64,000 bases of DNA from Opitutaceae bacterium TAV5 (GTDB taxonomy: Bacteria; Verrucomicrobiota; Verrucomicrobiia; Opitutales; Opitutaceae): the NCBI GenBank assembly GCA_000242935.3, contig CP007053.1, forward strand, positions 6,805,001 to 6,869,000, written 5' to 3'. Numbering within the stretch: the first letter of the stretch is position 1; the number at the start of each line of letters is the position of its first letter. Shown piece by piece: positions 27,030 through 34,616 of the stretch. Below the pieces are notes generated by a model. It did not search any database, had not been told where the DNA came from, and saw only the letters and a list, made by a program, of their open reading frames with translations. Position numbers and translations under genes: made by a program.

Positions 27030-27841
27030 ACCCTCCGCCCCGCGCAACCTCCCCCGCCCCCGGCGGCAACACTCCCGCCGTCCCGCCAGCCATGCCCGCC
27101 GACGCCGGGGCGGTTCTTGCGGATCTGCAGGCCCGGCTCGGCCACACCTTCCGCGACCCCGTCCTGTTGCTCACCGCCCTCACGCATCCCTCCTGGTTGC
27201 AGGAACACCCGGAAACGCCCGAAAACAACCAGCGCCTCGAACTCCTCGGCGACGCCGTTCTCCAGCTCCTCCTCACCGAAAAACTCTTCCACCTCTTCCC
27301 CGCCGAACGCGAAGGCCCGCTCAGCAAACACCGCGCCGTCCTTTCGCGGGGTTCCTTTCTGGCGCAACTCGCCCGCGAAACCGGTCTCGACGCCGCCCTG
27401 CGTCTCGGCTCCAGCGAGGAACAGACAGGCGGGCGCCAGCGCGATTCCACGCTCGAAGACGCCTTCGAAGCGCTCTTCGGCGCCCTCTGGCTCGATGCGG
27501 GCCTTGAACCGGCTCGCCGTGTGCTCCACGCGATCTACGGCCCGCTGGAGGCGCGTCTTTCCAGCAATGCCGGAGCCGACAACCCCAAAGGCCGGCTCCA
27601 GGAACGCGTGCAGCCCGAGTACGGCAACAACGCCTTGCGCTACGAGACGTTTCACATTTCCGGCCAGGACCACGCCCGTGAATACGAGTCGCGCGTTTAC
27701 CTCTGCGAGCGTTTCCTCGCCACCGGTCGCGGCACCTCGAAAAAACATGCCGAGGAAGCCGCCGCCGGCGCAGCCCTCGCCCTCCTCGCCCGCGCCGAAG
27801 CCGAAGAAAACCAGGCCGGCAGCGGTCCGGAAACCCCGTAA
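27026..27841 (+). CDS. rnc: ribonuclease III
   Basis: 271 residues from ATG 27026 (4-base overlap with the permease gene). The signature QRLELLGDAVLQLL carries metal ligands Glu72 and Asp76, and TLEDAFEALFGALWLDAG carries Asp145 and Glu148. The C-terminal double-stranded-RNA-binding domain runs from about 190 (NPKGRLQERVQ to GTSKKHAEEAAAGAAL). It cleaves dsRNA in rRNA maturation and mRNA decay. The N-terminal 27 residues are a Pro-rich extension. Long RNA hairpins from the palindromic repeats around it would be natural substrates. Confidence 0.95.
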   Translation: MNPPPRATSPAPGGNTPAVPPAMPADAGAVLADLQARLGHTFRDPVLLLTALTHPSWLQEHPETPENNQRLELLGDAVLQLLLTEKLFHLFPAEREGPLSKHRAVLSRGSFLAQLARETGLDAALRLGSSEEQTGGRQRDSTLEDAFEALFGALWLDAGLEPARRVLHAIYGPLEARLSSNAGADNPKGRLQERVQPEYGNNALRYETFHISGQDHAREYESRVYLCERFLATGRGTSKKHAEEAAAGAALALLARAEAEENQAGSGPETP

Positions 27842-27845
27842 CGCA

Positions 27846-27962
27846 TGTTACGCGGATCGACCGTAGGGGCGTCGCTCGCCGACGCCCGCGAATACAATTT
27901 GACGCCCCGTCCGGCTGGCGCGGGCGTCGGCGAGCGACGCCCCTGCCTCCGGAGTGCGTAAC
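27846..27962. repeat. TGTTACGC-bounded palindromic element, copy 1
   Basis: A 117-bp imperfect palindrome with ends TGTTACGCGGATCGACCGTA and GGAGTGCGTAAC, and inner arms GGGGCGTCGCTCGCCGACGC / GCGTCGGCGAGCGACGCCCC. A second copy lies at 29338-29463, with short or half copies at 42511 and 30558. Confidence 0.85.
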
Positions 27963-27975
27963 TTCAGCCCGTAAA

Positions 27976-28007
27976 AAAACCCGTTTCCGGTGATGGAAAC
28001 GGGTTTT
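27976..28007 (-). terminator. bidirectional hairpin terminator beside tRNA-Arg
   Basis: A 13-bp perfect stem (AAAACCCGTTTCC / GGAAACGGGTTTT) with a 6-base loop just downstream of the tRNA gene on the minus strand; A- and T-runs let it serve both strands. Confidence 0.85.
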
Positions 28008-28013
28008 AAAAGC

Positions 28014-28090
28014 TGGCGCAGCCGTAGGGAGTCGAACCCCAAACCTTCTGATCCGTAGTCAGATGCTCTATCCAATTGAGCTACGGCTGC
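28014..28090 (-). tRNA. tRNA-Arg (anticodon ACG)
   Basis: The reverse complement folds into a full cloverleaf: acceptor GCAGCCG/CGGCTGC with discriminator G and encoded CCA, D-arm GCTCAATTGGATAGAGC, anticodon loop CTACGGA giving ACG, and T-arm GGGGTTCGACTCCC. ACG would be edited to ICG and read CGU/CGC/CGA. Confidence 0.97.
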
Positions 28091-28177
28091 GTTTCAAACT
28101 GACGAGCCGCGAGAGTTAGGTAACGCCGCCCGACCCTGGCAAGGTTTTTTCTGACAAAAAACAAACTTCCTCCCCGA

Positions 28178-28201
28178 CTCCCCTTTCCGGGGAGCCTTTT
28201 T
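28178..28201 (+). terminator. possible plus-strand hairpin terminator
   Basis: CTCCCC / GGGGAG stem with TTTCC loop and a following CCTTTTT. It lies between the tRNA gene and the PstS-like gene; the transcript it would end is unclear. Confidence 0.4.
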
Positions 28202-28314
28202 GCACTTTCCGGCCCTGCCCGCCATGCATCGGCTCCTCTTCCCGGACCACCCTTGCAGGTGATGTCGTCTTTCCGTTTGCCTGCGAGCCTGCATGCGATT
28301 CGCTCGCACCCTAA

Positions 28315-29214
28315 ATGCTCTTGCGATCCCTTTTCTCCTGCCTCGCCGCCGCCGCCCTTGCTCTTCCCGCTGCGCTCCCCGGCCAGAGCCCGGGCCCGAT
28401 CCGCATCGCCGGCTCCGACATGCTGGCCGCGGAAATGACGCGCGAACTCACCTCCTTTGCCCAACGCAACGACCTCAAGCTCGAACTCGACTTCAAGGGC
28501 AGCACCACCGCCCTGCTCGCTCTCCGGAACAATCAGGCGGATCTCGCCATCGCCATCATCGGCCCGCTCAGCCCCAAGCTCGATGACCGGTTCATCGCTC
28601 GCCCCGCCGCCTGGCAGACTGCTGTCATCGCGGTCAGCGAATCCGGCACTTCCCTCAACCAGATCACCTTCAACCAGCTCGCCGGCATCTACAACCAGAG
28701 CGAAACGACCAACATCCGCCGCTGGGCCGATCTCGGCGTCCCCGGCGTCCAGGCACAGCGCACCATCCGCCCCATCGCCATCAGCCAGCGCGCCAGCCTC
28801 ACCAGCGAACTCGCTCTCGCCACCGCGTCTGCCGGCGGCGAACACGCGCTCAAGTCCACCGTCACGGTCGTCGACACCGCCGCCGCCGCCCTCGCCCGCC
28901 TTGCCGGCGACGAAAGCGGCATCGCCATCCTTCCCCTGACCCCGCCGACGACACCGAATATCAAGGTGCTCCTCGTCTCCCGCAGCCGGGAAGACACCGC
29001 CTATGCGCCCACGCCTGAAAATCTCCAGTCCGGCACCTATCCCTTCCGCCTGCCCGTCCAGTTCGTTTTCCGGAAAGAAGACGCGGCAAGACTCCGGCCC
29101 GTCCTCCGCGAACTCCTGAGCGAGGAAGCCGAAAAGATGTGGACCGCCGCCGGTTTCGTCCCCCTGCCGGTCCCCGTGCGCAACGAACTCGTTTTTGAAC
29201 TCGAAACGCTCTGA
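28315..29214 (+). CDS. PstS-like periplasmic substrate-binding protein
   Basis: 299 residues with a signal peptide (LLRSLFSCLAAAALALPAALPGQ). The mature part starts GPIRIAGSDMLAAEMTRELTSF and contains DFKGSTTALLALRNNQADLAI, the two-lobed fold of phosphate-binding PstS-type proteins; FNQLAGIYNQ and WADLG correspond to the usual LxxIFxGxxxxW region. No pst transport genes adjoin. It could bind phosphate or another oxyanion; only the fold is well supported. Confidence 0.82.
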   Translation: MLLRSLFSCLAAAALALPAALPGQSPGPIRIAGSDMLAAEMTRELTSFAQRNDLKLELDFKGSTTALLALRNNQADLAIAIIGPLSPKLDDRFIARPAAWQTAVIAVSESGTSLNQITFNQLAGIYNQSETTNIRRWADLGVPGVQAQRTIRPIAISQRASLTSELALATASAGGEHALKSTVTVVDTAAAALARLAGDESGIAILPLTPPTTPNIKVLLVSRSREDTAYAPTPENLQSGTYPFRLPVQFVFRKEDAARLRPVLRELLSEEAEKMWTAAGFVPLPVPVRNELVFELETL

Positions 29215-29296
29215 CCTCACATCCGGGCCATGCCGGGAAATCGTGTTTTTGAGCACGATTCTCCACAGTCGGAAGAAGCCGGTGCGCCCGATCCTG

Positions 29297-29337
29297 TTAA
29301 CCGCGAATGAACGCGAATGGACGCGAATAAAATCACC
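29297..29337. repeat. CGCGAATGA-word repeat (half element)
   Basis: TTAACCGCGAATGAACGCGA followed by further CGCGAAT words at about 9-10 base spacing. Related arms occur at 42468-42483 and in the complete palindrome at 46811-46920. It lies directly before the TGTTACGC element. Confidence 0.75.
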
Positions 29338-29463
29338 GATGTTACGCGGATCGACCGTAGGGGCTTTGCTTGCGAAGCCCGCGAATACCTTGGGGCATCG
29401 CCACGTCGCCCGGCTGGCGCGGGCGTCGCAAGCGACGCCCCTACCTGCGGAGTGCGCAACATC
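29338..29463. repeat. TGTTACGC-bounded palindromic element, copy 2
   Basis: A 126-bp element with ends GATGTTACGCGGATCGACCG and TGCGGAGTGCGCAACATC. It is nearly identical in outline to the copy at 27846 but has a different central arm (GGGGCTTTGCTTGCGAAGCC / GGCGTCGCAAGCGACGCCCC). Confidence 0.85.
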
Positions 29464-29498
29464 AGTAAAATCAATGTGTCCTCTGTCCTGACCTCACC

Positions 29499-30548
29499 TT
29501 GAACGCCGCAGCCCTCATCGCCACCCGGACCGGTTTCCAGGATGCCCTGCTCTCCTGGTATCGCGTCCACCGGCGCACCTTGCCCTGGCGCGAAGAACCC
29601 TCGCTCTACAAGACTGTTGTCAGCGAATTCATGCTGCAACAGACCCAGGTCAAGACCGTGCTCCCCTACTTCGCCCGCTGGCTGGAGACGTTCCCCGACT
29701 TTTCCGCCCTCGCCGCCGCGCCCGAGGACCGCGTGCTCAGGAACTGGGAAGGCCTCGGCTACTACACCCGCGCGCGCAATCTCCACAAACTCGCCCGGGC
29801 TCTCGCCCCGCTGCCCGCGCCTCCGCGGACGCGAGACGCATGGCTCGCCCTGCCGGGCATCGGCCCCTACACGTCCGCTGCCATCACCAGCATTGCCTTC
29901 GGCGAACAGGCGGCGGTGGTCGACGGCAATGTCGTCCGTATCCTCGCCCGCCTCACCGCCGACGCCACGGAATTTCGCGACAGCGCCACCGCCTCCAAAG
30001 CCTTTGCCCCGCTCGCCGACGCCTTGCTCAATCCGCGCAACCCGGGCGACCACAACCAGGCCATGATGGAGCTGGGTGCCACCGTCTGCCACCGGCAGAA
30101 TCCGCTCTGCACCGTGTGCCCGGTCCTCACCTTCTGCGCCGCCCGGCGCGAAGGCGCTCCGGAAAGCTATCCGCGGCTCGCCGCCAAAACCATCACGGCC
30201 CTCAGCGTCGATCGCCTCTGGTGCGTGCACGACCAGAAACTCCTGCTCCACCGCGCCGCCGCCGGCTCACGCCGGTTCGCCGGCCTGCACGAACTCCCCT
30301 CCGCCGAACACCTCGACCTCGCGCCGGACACCCTCGCCACGGTCGCCCCGCAGATTCTCGCGAAGAAAAAACGCGGCATCACCCGCTACGCGATCACCGA
30401 GACGATCCGCGCCCTCGCCGCCCCGCCCGCGCCGGTCCTCTCGCCCGCCACCTGCCCGCCCGGGCTTGTCTGGGTACCGCTCGCAACGCTCGACAGCATC
30501 ACGCTCTCCGGCCCGCACCGGCGCTGGGTCACCGAACTCCTCGGGTAA
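29499..30548 (+). CDS. mutY: A/G-specific adenine DNA glycosylase
   Basis: 349 residues from TTG 29499; no better start is seen. Catalytic Glu43 lies in SEFMLQQTQV and Asp142 in VVDGNVVRIL; the helix-hairpin-helix is LPGIGPYTSAAI. The 4Fe-4S ligands are in CHRQNPLCTVCPVLTFC, and a C-terminal NUDIX-like domain (about 225-349) recognises 8-oxoG. It removes A opposite 8-oxoG to prevent G:C to T:A mutation. Flanked by dispersed repeats on both sides. Confidence 0.95.
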   Translation: MNAAALIATRTGFQDALLSWYRVHRRTLPWREEPSLYKTVVSEFMLQQTQVKTVLPYFARWLETFPDFSALAAAPEDRVLRNWEGLGYYTRARNLHKLARALAPLPAPPRTRDAWLALPGIGPYTSAAITSIAFGEQAAVVDGNVVRILARLTADATEFRDSATASKAFAPLADALLNPRNPGDHNQAMMELGATVCHRQNPLCTVCPVLTFCAARREGAPESYPRLAAKTITALSVDRLWCVHDQKLLLHRAAAGSRRFAGLHELPSAEHLDLAPDTLATVAPQILAKKKRGITRYAITETIRALAAPPAPVLSPATCPPGLVWVPLATLDSITLSGPHRRWVTELLG

Positions 30549-30557
30549 CTGTCAACT

Positions 30558-30703
30558 GATGTTACGCGGAAGGCGGCGTGGCACGGGCATCCTTGCCCGT
30601 GGGTTTGATGTGGCATGGGCATCCTTGCCCATGATTGCCGGGGAGGGGGGAACGGTTTGCGGCGCGGAGCGCCGTCCACGGGCTGGAAGCCCGTGCCACC
30701 CGC
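30558..30703. repeat. half TGTTACGC end joined to a GTGGCACGG-family palindrome
   Basis: GATGTTACGCGGA at 30558 is immediately followed by a composite palindrome: GTGGCACGGGCATCCTTGCC, then GTGGCATGGGCATCCTTGCC, then inner GGCGCGGAGCGCC and closing GGCTGGAAGCCCGTGCCAC. It fills the gap between the convergent mutY and the TIM-barrel gene. Confidence 0.8.
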
Positions 30704-30704
30704 C

Positions 30705-31655
30705 TCACCCGAACCGCTTCCCGATCAGGCCGAGCACGCGTTCGCGCGAAGTCCGGATATCGCCGGGCGACACGCGCGGACTCAGCTCCAGCGTCAGCCG
30801 GTGCTCCGGTTGCCAGAACCCGCTGATCATGTCGAAATCGATCCTTCCCGCGCCCACCGGCTGATGATCGCGGCCATTGCTGTCCACGTCGTGCAGATGG
30901 AAGCCGAGCGTGCGACCGGCGTTCTGCTCCAGGTGTTTTTTGTGATCGAGCAGACCCAGGCTGCGCTTGATCTCCGCATGCCCGGTATCGTGCCAGTACC
31001 CGCAGGGCGACGGCGTCGCGAGCGTCCCGAACAACGTGTCGAAATCGTCGTCCAGCGGCAGTTCCTCGAACCGCTCGCGGTTCTCGCAACCGATCCGGAT
31101 GTTTTTTTCGAGCGCGTAGGCCCGCACCTCGTTCAGGCTTTTGATGACCTGGTTCCAGAACGGCACCATTCTGGCGCGCAGTTTTGCGCAGGATTTTTTC
31201 AGCAATGCCTGGTAACGCTCGCTCGTCGCCACCTCCGTCTCGGGGGAGGAGCGCAGGAATGCCTTCAGCCGGCGTGCCGGCGACATCCAGAAAAACCGCA
31301 CGCTGCCCAGGTGCGCCACCATCACGGAGGCCCCGACCTGCGCCGCAAAATCGATCGAGCGCAGCGTGTACCGCAACCACTGGTCCAGCTCGCGACGGTC
31401 CCGCGACGAGGGCTCGAACAGGTTGGGCGCCGCCTGGCTCACACTCGTGGGGAGCGGACAGAAATTGTGGGTGGAGCTGACCTTGATCACCCCTTGCTCG
31501 AGCGCCCGCAGGATACCCGGCACCAGCAGCAACCGGATGCCGTGGCTGAGTTCGGCATGGCTGAAACCCAGATCGGCTATCTCCTTGAGCATCCCGTAAC
31601 CATCGTTGTGGCGAAAGGAGTTCCAGCAGGTAGAGAGAGCGAGAGTCGGTTTCAC
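30705..31655 (-). CDS. sugar phosphate isomerase/epimerase-like TIM-barrel protein
   Basis: 316 residues from GTG 31655 (VKPTLALSTCWNSFRHNDGYGMLKE); an ATG at 31700 would add 15 residues but is less family-like. The AP-endonuclease-2 fold is visible: FSHAELSHG, VMVAHLGSV, IGCENRERFEELP with a metal-binding Glu, YWHDTGHAEIK with His and Asp, FHLHDVD and LTLELSP with the terminal Glu. Such enzymes isomerise or epimerise sugars or inositols, or act as endonuclease IV-like hydrolases. Substrate unknown. Confidence 0.82.
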   Translation of the reverse strand: MKPTLALSTCWNSFRHNDGYGMLKEIADLGFSHAELSHGIRLLLVPGILRALEQGVIKVSSTHNFCPLPTSVSQAAPNLFEPSSRDRRELDQWLRYTLRSIDFAAQVGASVMVAHLGSVRFFWMSPARRLKAFLRSSPETEVATSERYQALLKKSCAKLRARMVPFWNQVIKSLNEVRAYALEKNIRIGCENRERFEELPLDDDFDTLFGTLATPSPCGYWHDTGHAEIKRSLGLLDHKKHLEQNAGRTLGFHLHDVDSNGRDHQPVGAGRIDFDMISGFWQPEHRLTLELSPRVSPGDIRTSRERVLGLIGKRFG

Positions 31656-31810
31656 AAAATTAAAAAGCGGACAGATGAAGACACCGGAAGGAGGATGCAT
31701 TCTTTTTGCAATCTTCTCCTTTTCGATGACTGTGGCAGGGATCCGGCAGCGGGTTTTTCAAAGTGGCAACGCAACCAGGCGGACCGGGCTATTTCAAGTC
31801 ATGAAAACAC

Positions 31811-31839
31811 AAAAAAACGCTCCCCGGAAGGGAGCGTTT
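31811..31839 (-). terminator. intrinsic terminator of rpsU
   Basis: On the minus strand: AAACGCTCCC / GGGAGCGTTT stem with a 5-base loop and a run of Ts, about 30 bases after the rpsU stop. The remaining gap up to 31655 shows no gene. Confidence 0.88.
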
Positions 31840-31869
31840 CGCAAATTTCATGAATGGAAGTCCACCCGC

Positions 31870-32067
31870 TTATTCAGCGTAACGGCGGCGGAGCATCTGG
31901 GTAAAGGCCTGGACCTTTTCCTTGCGACGGCGGCGCTCGCAAGGCTTTTCAAAGTAGCGCTTGGCACGGACATCCTTGATGACGTTCTCGCGTTCGAGCT
32001 TCTTTTTCAGGCGGCGGATGGCCCGGTCAACTGGCTCGTTTTTGCGGATTTTGATTTCGATGGGCAT
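31870..32067 (-). CDS. rpsU: 30S ribosomal protein S21
   Basis: 65 residues, complete bS21: MPIEIKIRKNEPVDRAIRRL, then KKKLERENVIKDVRAKRYFE and the basic tail RRRRKEKVQAF. It sits near the mRNA/anti-Shine-Dalgarno region of the 30S subunit and helps initiation. Monocistronic; no obvious Shine-Dalgarno precedes the ATG, as for many genes here. Confidence 0.97.
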   Translation of the reverse strand: MPIEIKIRKNEPVDRAIRRLKKKLERENVIKDVRAKRYFEKPCERRRRKEKVQAFTQMLRRRYAE

Positions 32068-32191
32068 GTTGGAAACGACGGTCGGTAAAAGTGAAAGCGG
32101 TTAACCAGGCATCTGGCCGCGAGCGCGTCAACGGCAATTTTTCGTCGTTTCGACAGGTTGACGGACGAGGGCAGGCGCATCACTTCCCTGC

Positions 32192-32719
32192 ATGGTCATA
32201 TCTTCCCTGCCGCCTTGCCCGCATCTGCCGCCGCCGGTCTCCGGCATGGACTGGCGCGCCATGAACGCCCACGGCGGCGCGCGCGACGGCGGGTTTTACC
32301 TGACGGCCCTCACCTACGCGCATTCGCTCTGGCAACGCAGCCTGGCCGCCCGCGCCGTGCTCTGCCTCGACCGCGCCTTCGGCGCGGATCTTGCCGGCGA
32401 CGAGCCGGTGCTGCGCGCGTGGCCCCTGCCCTACGCCGCGATGGCGTGGTTTCTCACGCACACGCCTCCCGAGGTGTTTATCGGCAACCCGCGCGTCCAT
32501 TTCCAGCACTACGCCGACCGCATGAACGAACCGCGCAAGGATCAGCGCCGCTGGCGCGCCTGGGCCTGCTGGGCGCTCGTTCGCCACCTCCGTCCCGAAT
32601 GGCCGGCGGACCCGAAGCACGCTGTTGCCGAGCCGTCCGTTGACGAGATCGCCGGCCGGTTGCGGCGACACGGCGTGCCGGGTGAAGAAACCCTGTGGCG
32701 AAGCGTGCTGGAAGCCTGA
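32192..32719 (+). CDS. conserved hypothetical protein
   Basis: 175 residues, Trp/Arg/Ala-rich, predicted soluble and mostly helical: GGFYLTALTYAHSLWQRSLA, WPLPYAAMAWFLTH, NPRVHFQHYADRMNEPR and a C-terminal SVDEIAGRLRRHGVPGEETLW. I recognise no family. Met19 or Met24 (MDWRAMNAHGG) may be the true start. Codon use matches its neighbours. Confidence 0.6.
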   Translation: MVISSLPPCPHLPPPVSGMDWRAMNAHGGARDGGFYLTALTYAHSLWQRSLAARAVLCLDRAFGADLAGDEPVLRAWPLPYAAMAWFLTHTPPEVFIGNPRVHFQHYADRMNEPRKDQRRWRAWACWALVRHLRPEWPADPKHAVAEPSVDEIAGRLRRHGVPGEETLWRSVLEA

Positions 32720-32756
32720 CCGGGCAGGCCGGCATTCCCGCCGCCGCTCCTTCAGG

Positions 32757-34616
32757 CTACGCCCGCAACGCCTCCTCCAGCCGTTCGCGGCGGAACTGGC
32801 TGGTATAGAGCTCGTGGTAATGCCCGCGCTTCGCGAGCAGTTCCTCGTGCGTGCCGCATTCCTCGATGCGGCCCTTGCCGATCACGAGGATGCGGTCGGC
32901 GTTGCGGATCGTGCTCAGGCGGTGCGCGATCACGAAGCTAATCCGGCCCCGGAAAACCGTCTCCAGGCCGCGCTGGATGAGTTGCTCCGTTTCCGTGTCG
33001 ATCGACGACGTGGCCTCGTCCATCACGAAAATCTGCGGATCGGCCAGCAGCGCGCGGGCAAACGACACGAGCTGTTTTTGTCCGGTCGAAAGCCGGTTCC
33101 CGCCCTCGCCGACCTCGGTGTCGTATCCGTTTTCCAACTGCATGATGAAGTCGTGCGCGTTGACCATCCGCGCCGCCGCCTCGATTTCGGCATCGGTCGC
33201 CTCGAGCCGGCCGTAACGGATGTTTTCACGGACGCTTCCCTTGAAGAGATGCGGAGCCTGCAACACGATGCCGAGCTGCGACTGGAACCAGTGCAGGGAG
33301 CGCTCGCGGTAATCCGTGCCGTTGACCAGCACCGTGCCAGAAACCGGTTCGTAGAAACGACACACGAGCGACACGATGGTGCTCTTGCCCCCGCCCGACG
33401 GACCGACGAGCGCGATCGTCTCGCCCGCGCGCACCGCGAGGTTGAAGTCGTCCAGGACAACCGGCCCGTTTTCGTAGCGGAAAGTGACGTGGCGAAACTC
33501 CACGCTTTCGATGCGGTCGGGCAGACCGTCTTCCGCCGCGCCCGGTGTTCTCTCCCTTTCAGTTTTCAGCTTTTCCGCTTTCAGTTTTTCCGTGACGGCC
33601 TCGCTGTCCCTGATCTTCGGCTCCGTGGCGAGCAGCCCCATGACGCGTTCGCCGGCCGCCTGGGCGGCCTGCATTTCGGTGAGGATGCGCGCCATCTGGT
33701 TGATCGGATGGAAAAACTGTCCGGCAAACTGGATGAACGCGACCAGCGTGCCGAGGGTGAGCGCGTCGTTGAGCACGAGCCAGCCGCCGCGCCAGAGTGC
33801 GAGTCCGCCGGCGAGCGAGCCGAGCGTCATCACGACCGGAAAATAGAGCGAACTCTGCCGGGCGTTGCGCACCGAGGCCTCGAACATGCGCGCGGAAAGA
33901 TCCTCGAACTCGGCGAGATTTTCCTTTTCGCGCACGAGGGTTTTTGTCGTGCGCACGCCCTGGATCGACTCGTTGTAGCTGGCGGTGATCTGCGAATTGT
34001 ACTTCCGGATCTCGCGCGCGGAGAGGAGCATCTTGCGCTGGAAAAACAGCGACACCAGCGCGAGCGGCGGAAGCACGGCAAGGACGATCAGGGCGAGCCG
34101 CCAGTTCATCCAGAGCAGGCTGCCGGCGATCATGAGCACGAAGAAAAAGCCCCACACGATGTCGAGCGTGCCCCAGGCGATGATGCGCGACAGGCGGTCG
34201 CAGTCGCTCGTCAGCCGCGAGATCAGCCAGCCGACGGGGCGCGTGTCATAAAACGCGAACTCCAGCTCCTGCAACCGGTCGAAACCGTCGCGCCGGATGT
34301 CGTGCGCGAGCCGGTTGGAGAGGTTGCCGGCCATCTCGATGAACACCCAGATGCCGGCGCTGAAGAGCAGGACGATGCCGAGAAACGCGCCGATGTAGAG
34401 GGCGAAGGGCGCATTCACCCCGTCGCGCGCCACGCCGTCGATGATCCAGCGGGTCATGTGGCCGAGCGTGGTTTCGAGCACGGCAATGAGGATGGCGGTG
34501 ATGCCGAGCGGCACGAGATAACGCGGCATTCCGAGCGCGCGGCGAAAGAGCTTCATCCAGAGGCCGGCATCGAGGCGGGCCTTGAATTCGTCTTCCTGGT
34601 GAGAGTGGTCAGGCAT
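32757..34616 (-). CDS. heterodimeric ABC exporter subunit with canonical catalytic Glu
   Basis: 619 residues: six transmembrane helices (about 30-330), then an NBD with Walker A VGPSGGGKSTI, variant signature LSTGQKQL and Walker B VMDEATSSID with catalytic Glu. Between the two domains (about 338-357) lies KLKAEKLKTERERTP, encoded by the CTGAAA repeat. It starts within an 8-base overlap with the upstream subunit gene. The pair resembles BmrCD/LmrCD-type drug exporters. Confidence 0.92.
   Translation of the reverse strand: MPDHSHQEDEFKARLDAGLWMKLFRRALGMPRYLVPLGITAILIAVLETTLGHMTRWIIDGVARDGVNAPFALYIGAFLGIVLLFSAGIWVFIEMAGNLSNRLAHDIRRDGFDRLQELEFAFYDTRPVGWLISRLTSDCDRLSRIIAWGTLDIVWGFFFVLMIAGSLLWMNWRLALIVLAVLPPLALVSLFFQRKMLLSAREIRKYNSQITASYNESIQGVRTTKTLVREKENLAEFEDLSARMFEASVRNARQSSLYFPVVMTLGSLAGGLALWRGGWLVLNDALTLGTLVAFIQFAGQFFHPINQMARILTEMQAAQAAGERVMGLLATEPKIRDSEAVTEKLKAEKLKTERERTPGAAEDGLPDRIESVEFRHVTFRYENGPVVLDDFNLAVRAGETIALVGPSGGGKSTIVSLVCRFYEPVSGTVLVNGTDYRERSLHWFQSQLGIVLQAPHLFKGSVRENIRYGRLEATDAEIEAAARMVNAHDFIMQLENGYDTEVGEGGNRLSTGQKQLVSFARALLADPQIFVMDEATSSIDTETEQLIQRGLETVFRGRISFVIAHRLSTIRNADRILVIGKGRIEECGTHEELLAKRGHYHELYTSQFRRERLEEALRA
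33550..33603. repeat. CTGAAA-word repeat inside an ABC exporter gene
   Basis: TTTCAGTTTTCAGCTTTTCC and following words match the right arm of the intergenic palindrome at 56754-56871. Here they are in frame, encoding a charged linker between membrane and ATPase domains. Confidence 0.75.

Noticed and set aside
28092-28180. A -35/-10 promoter for tRNA-Arg on the minus strand (TTGCCA with CTAACT at 17 bases)
   Set aside because: Only the -35 is a good match; not strong enough to list as a feature.
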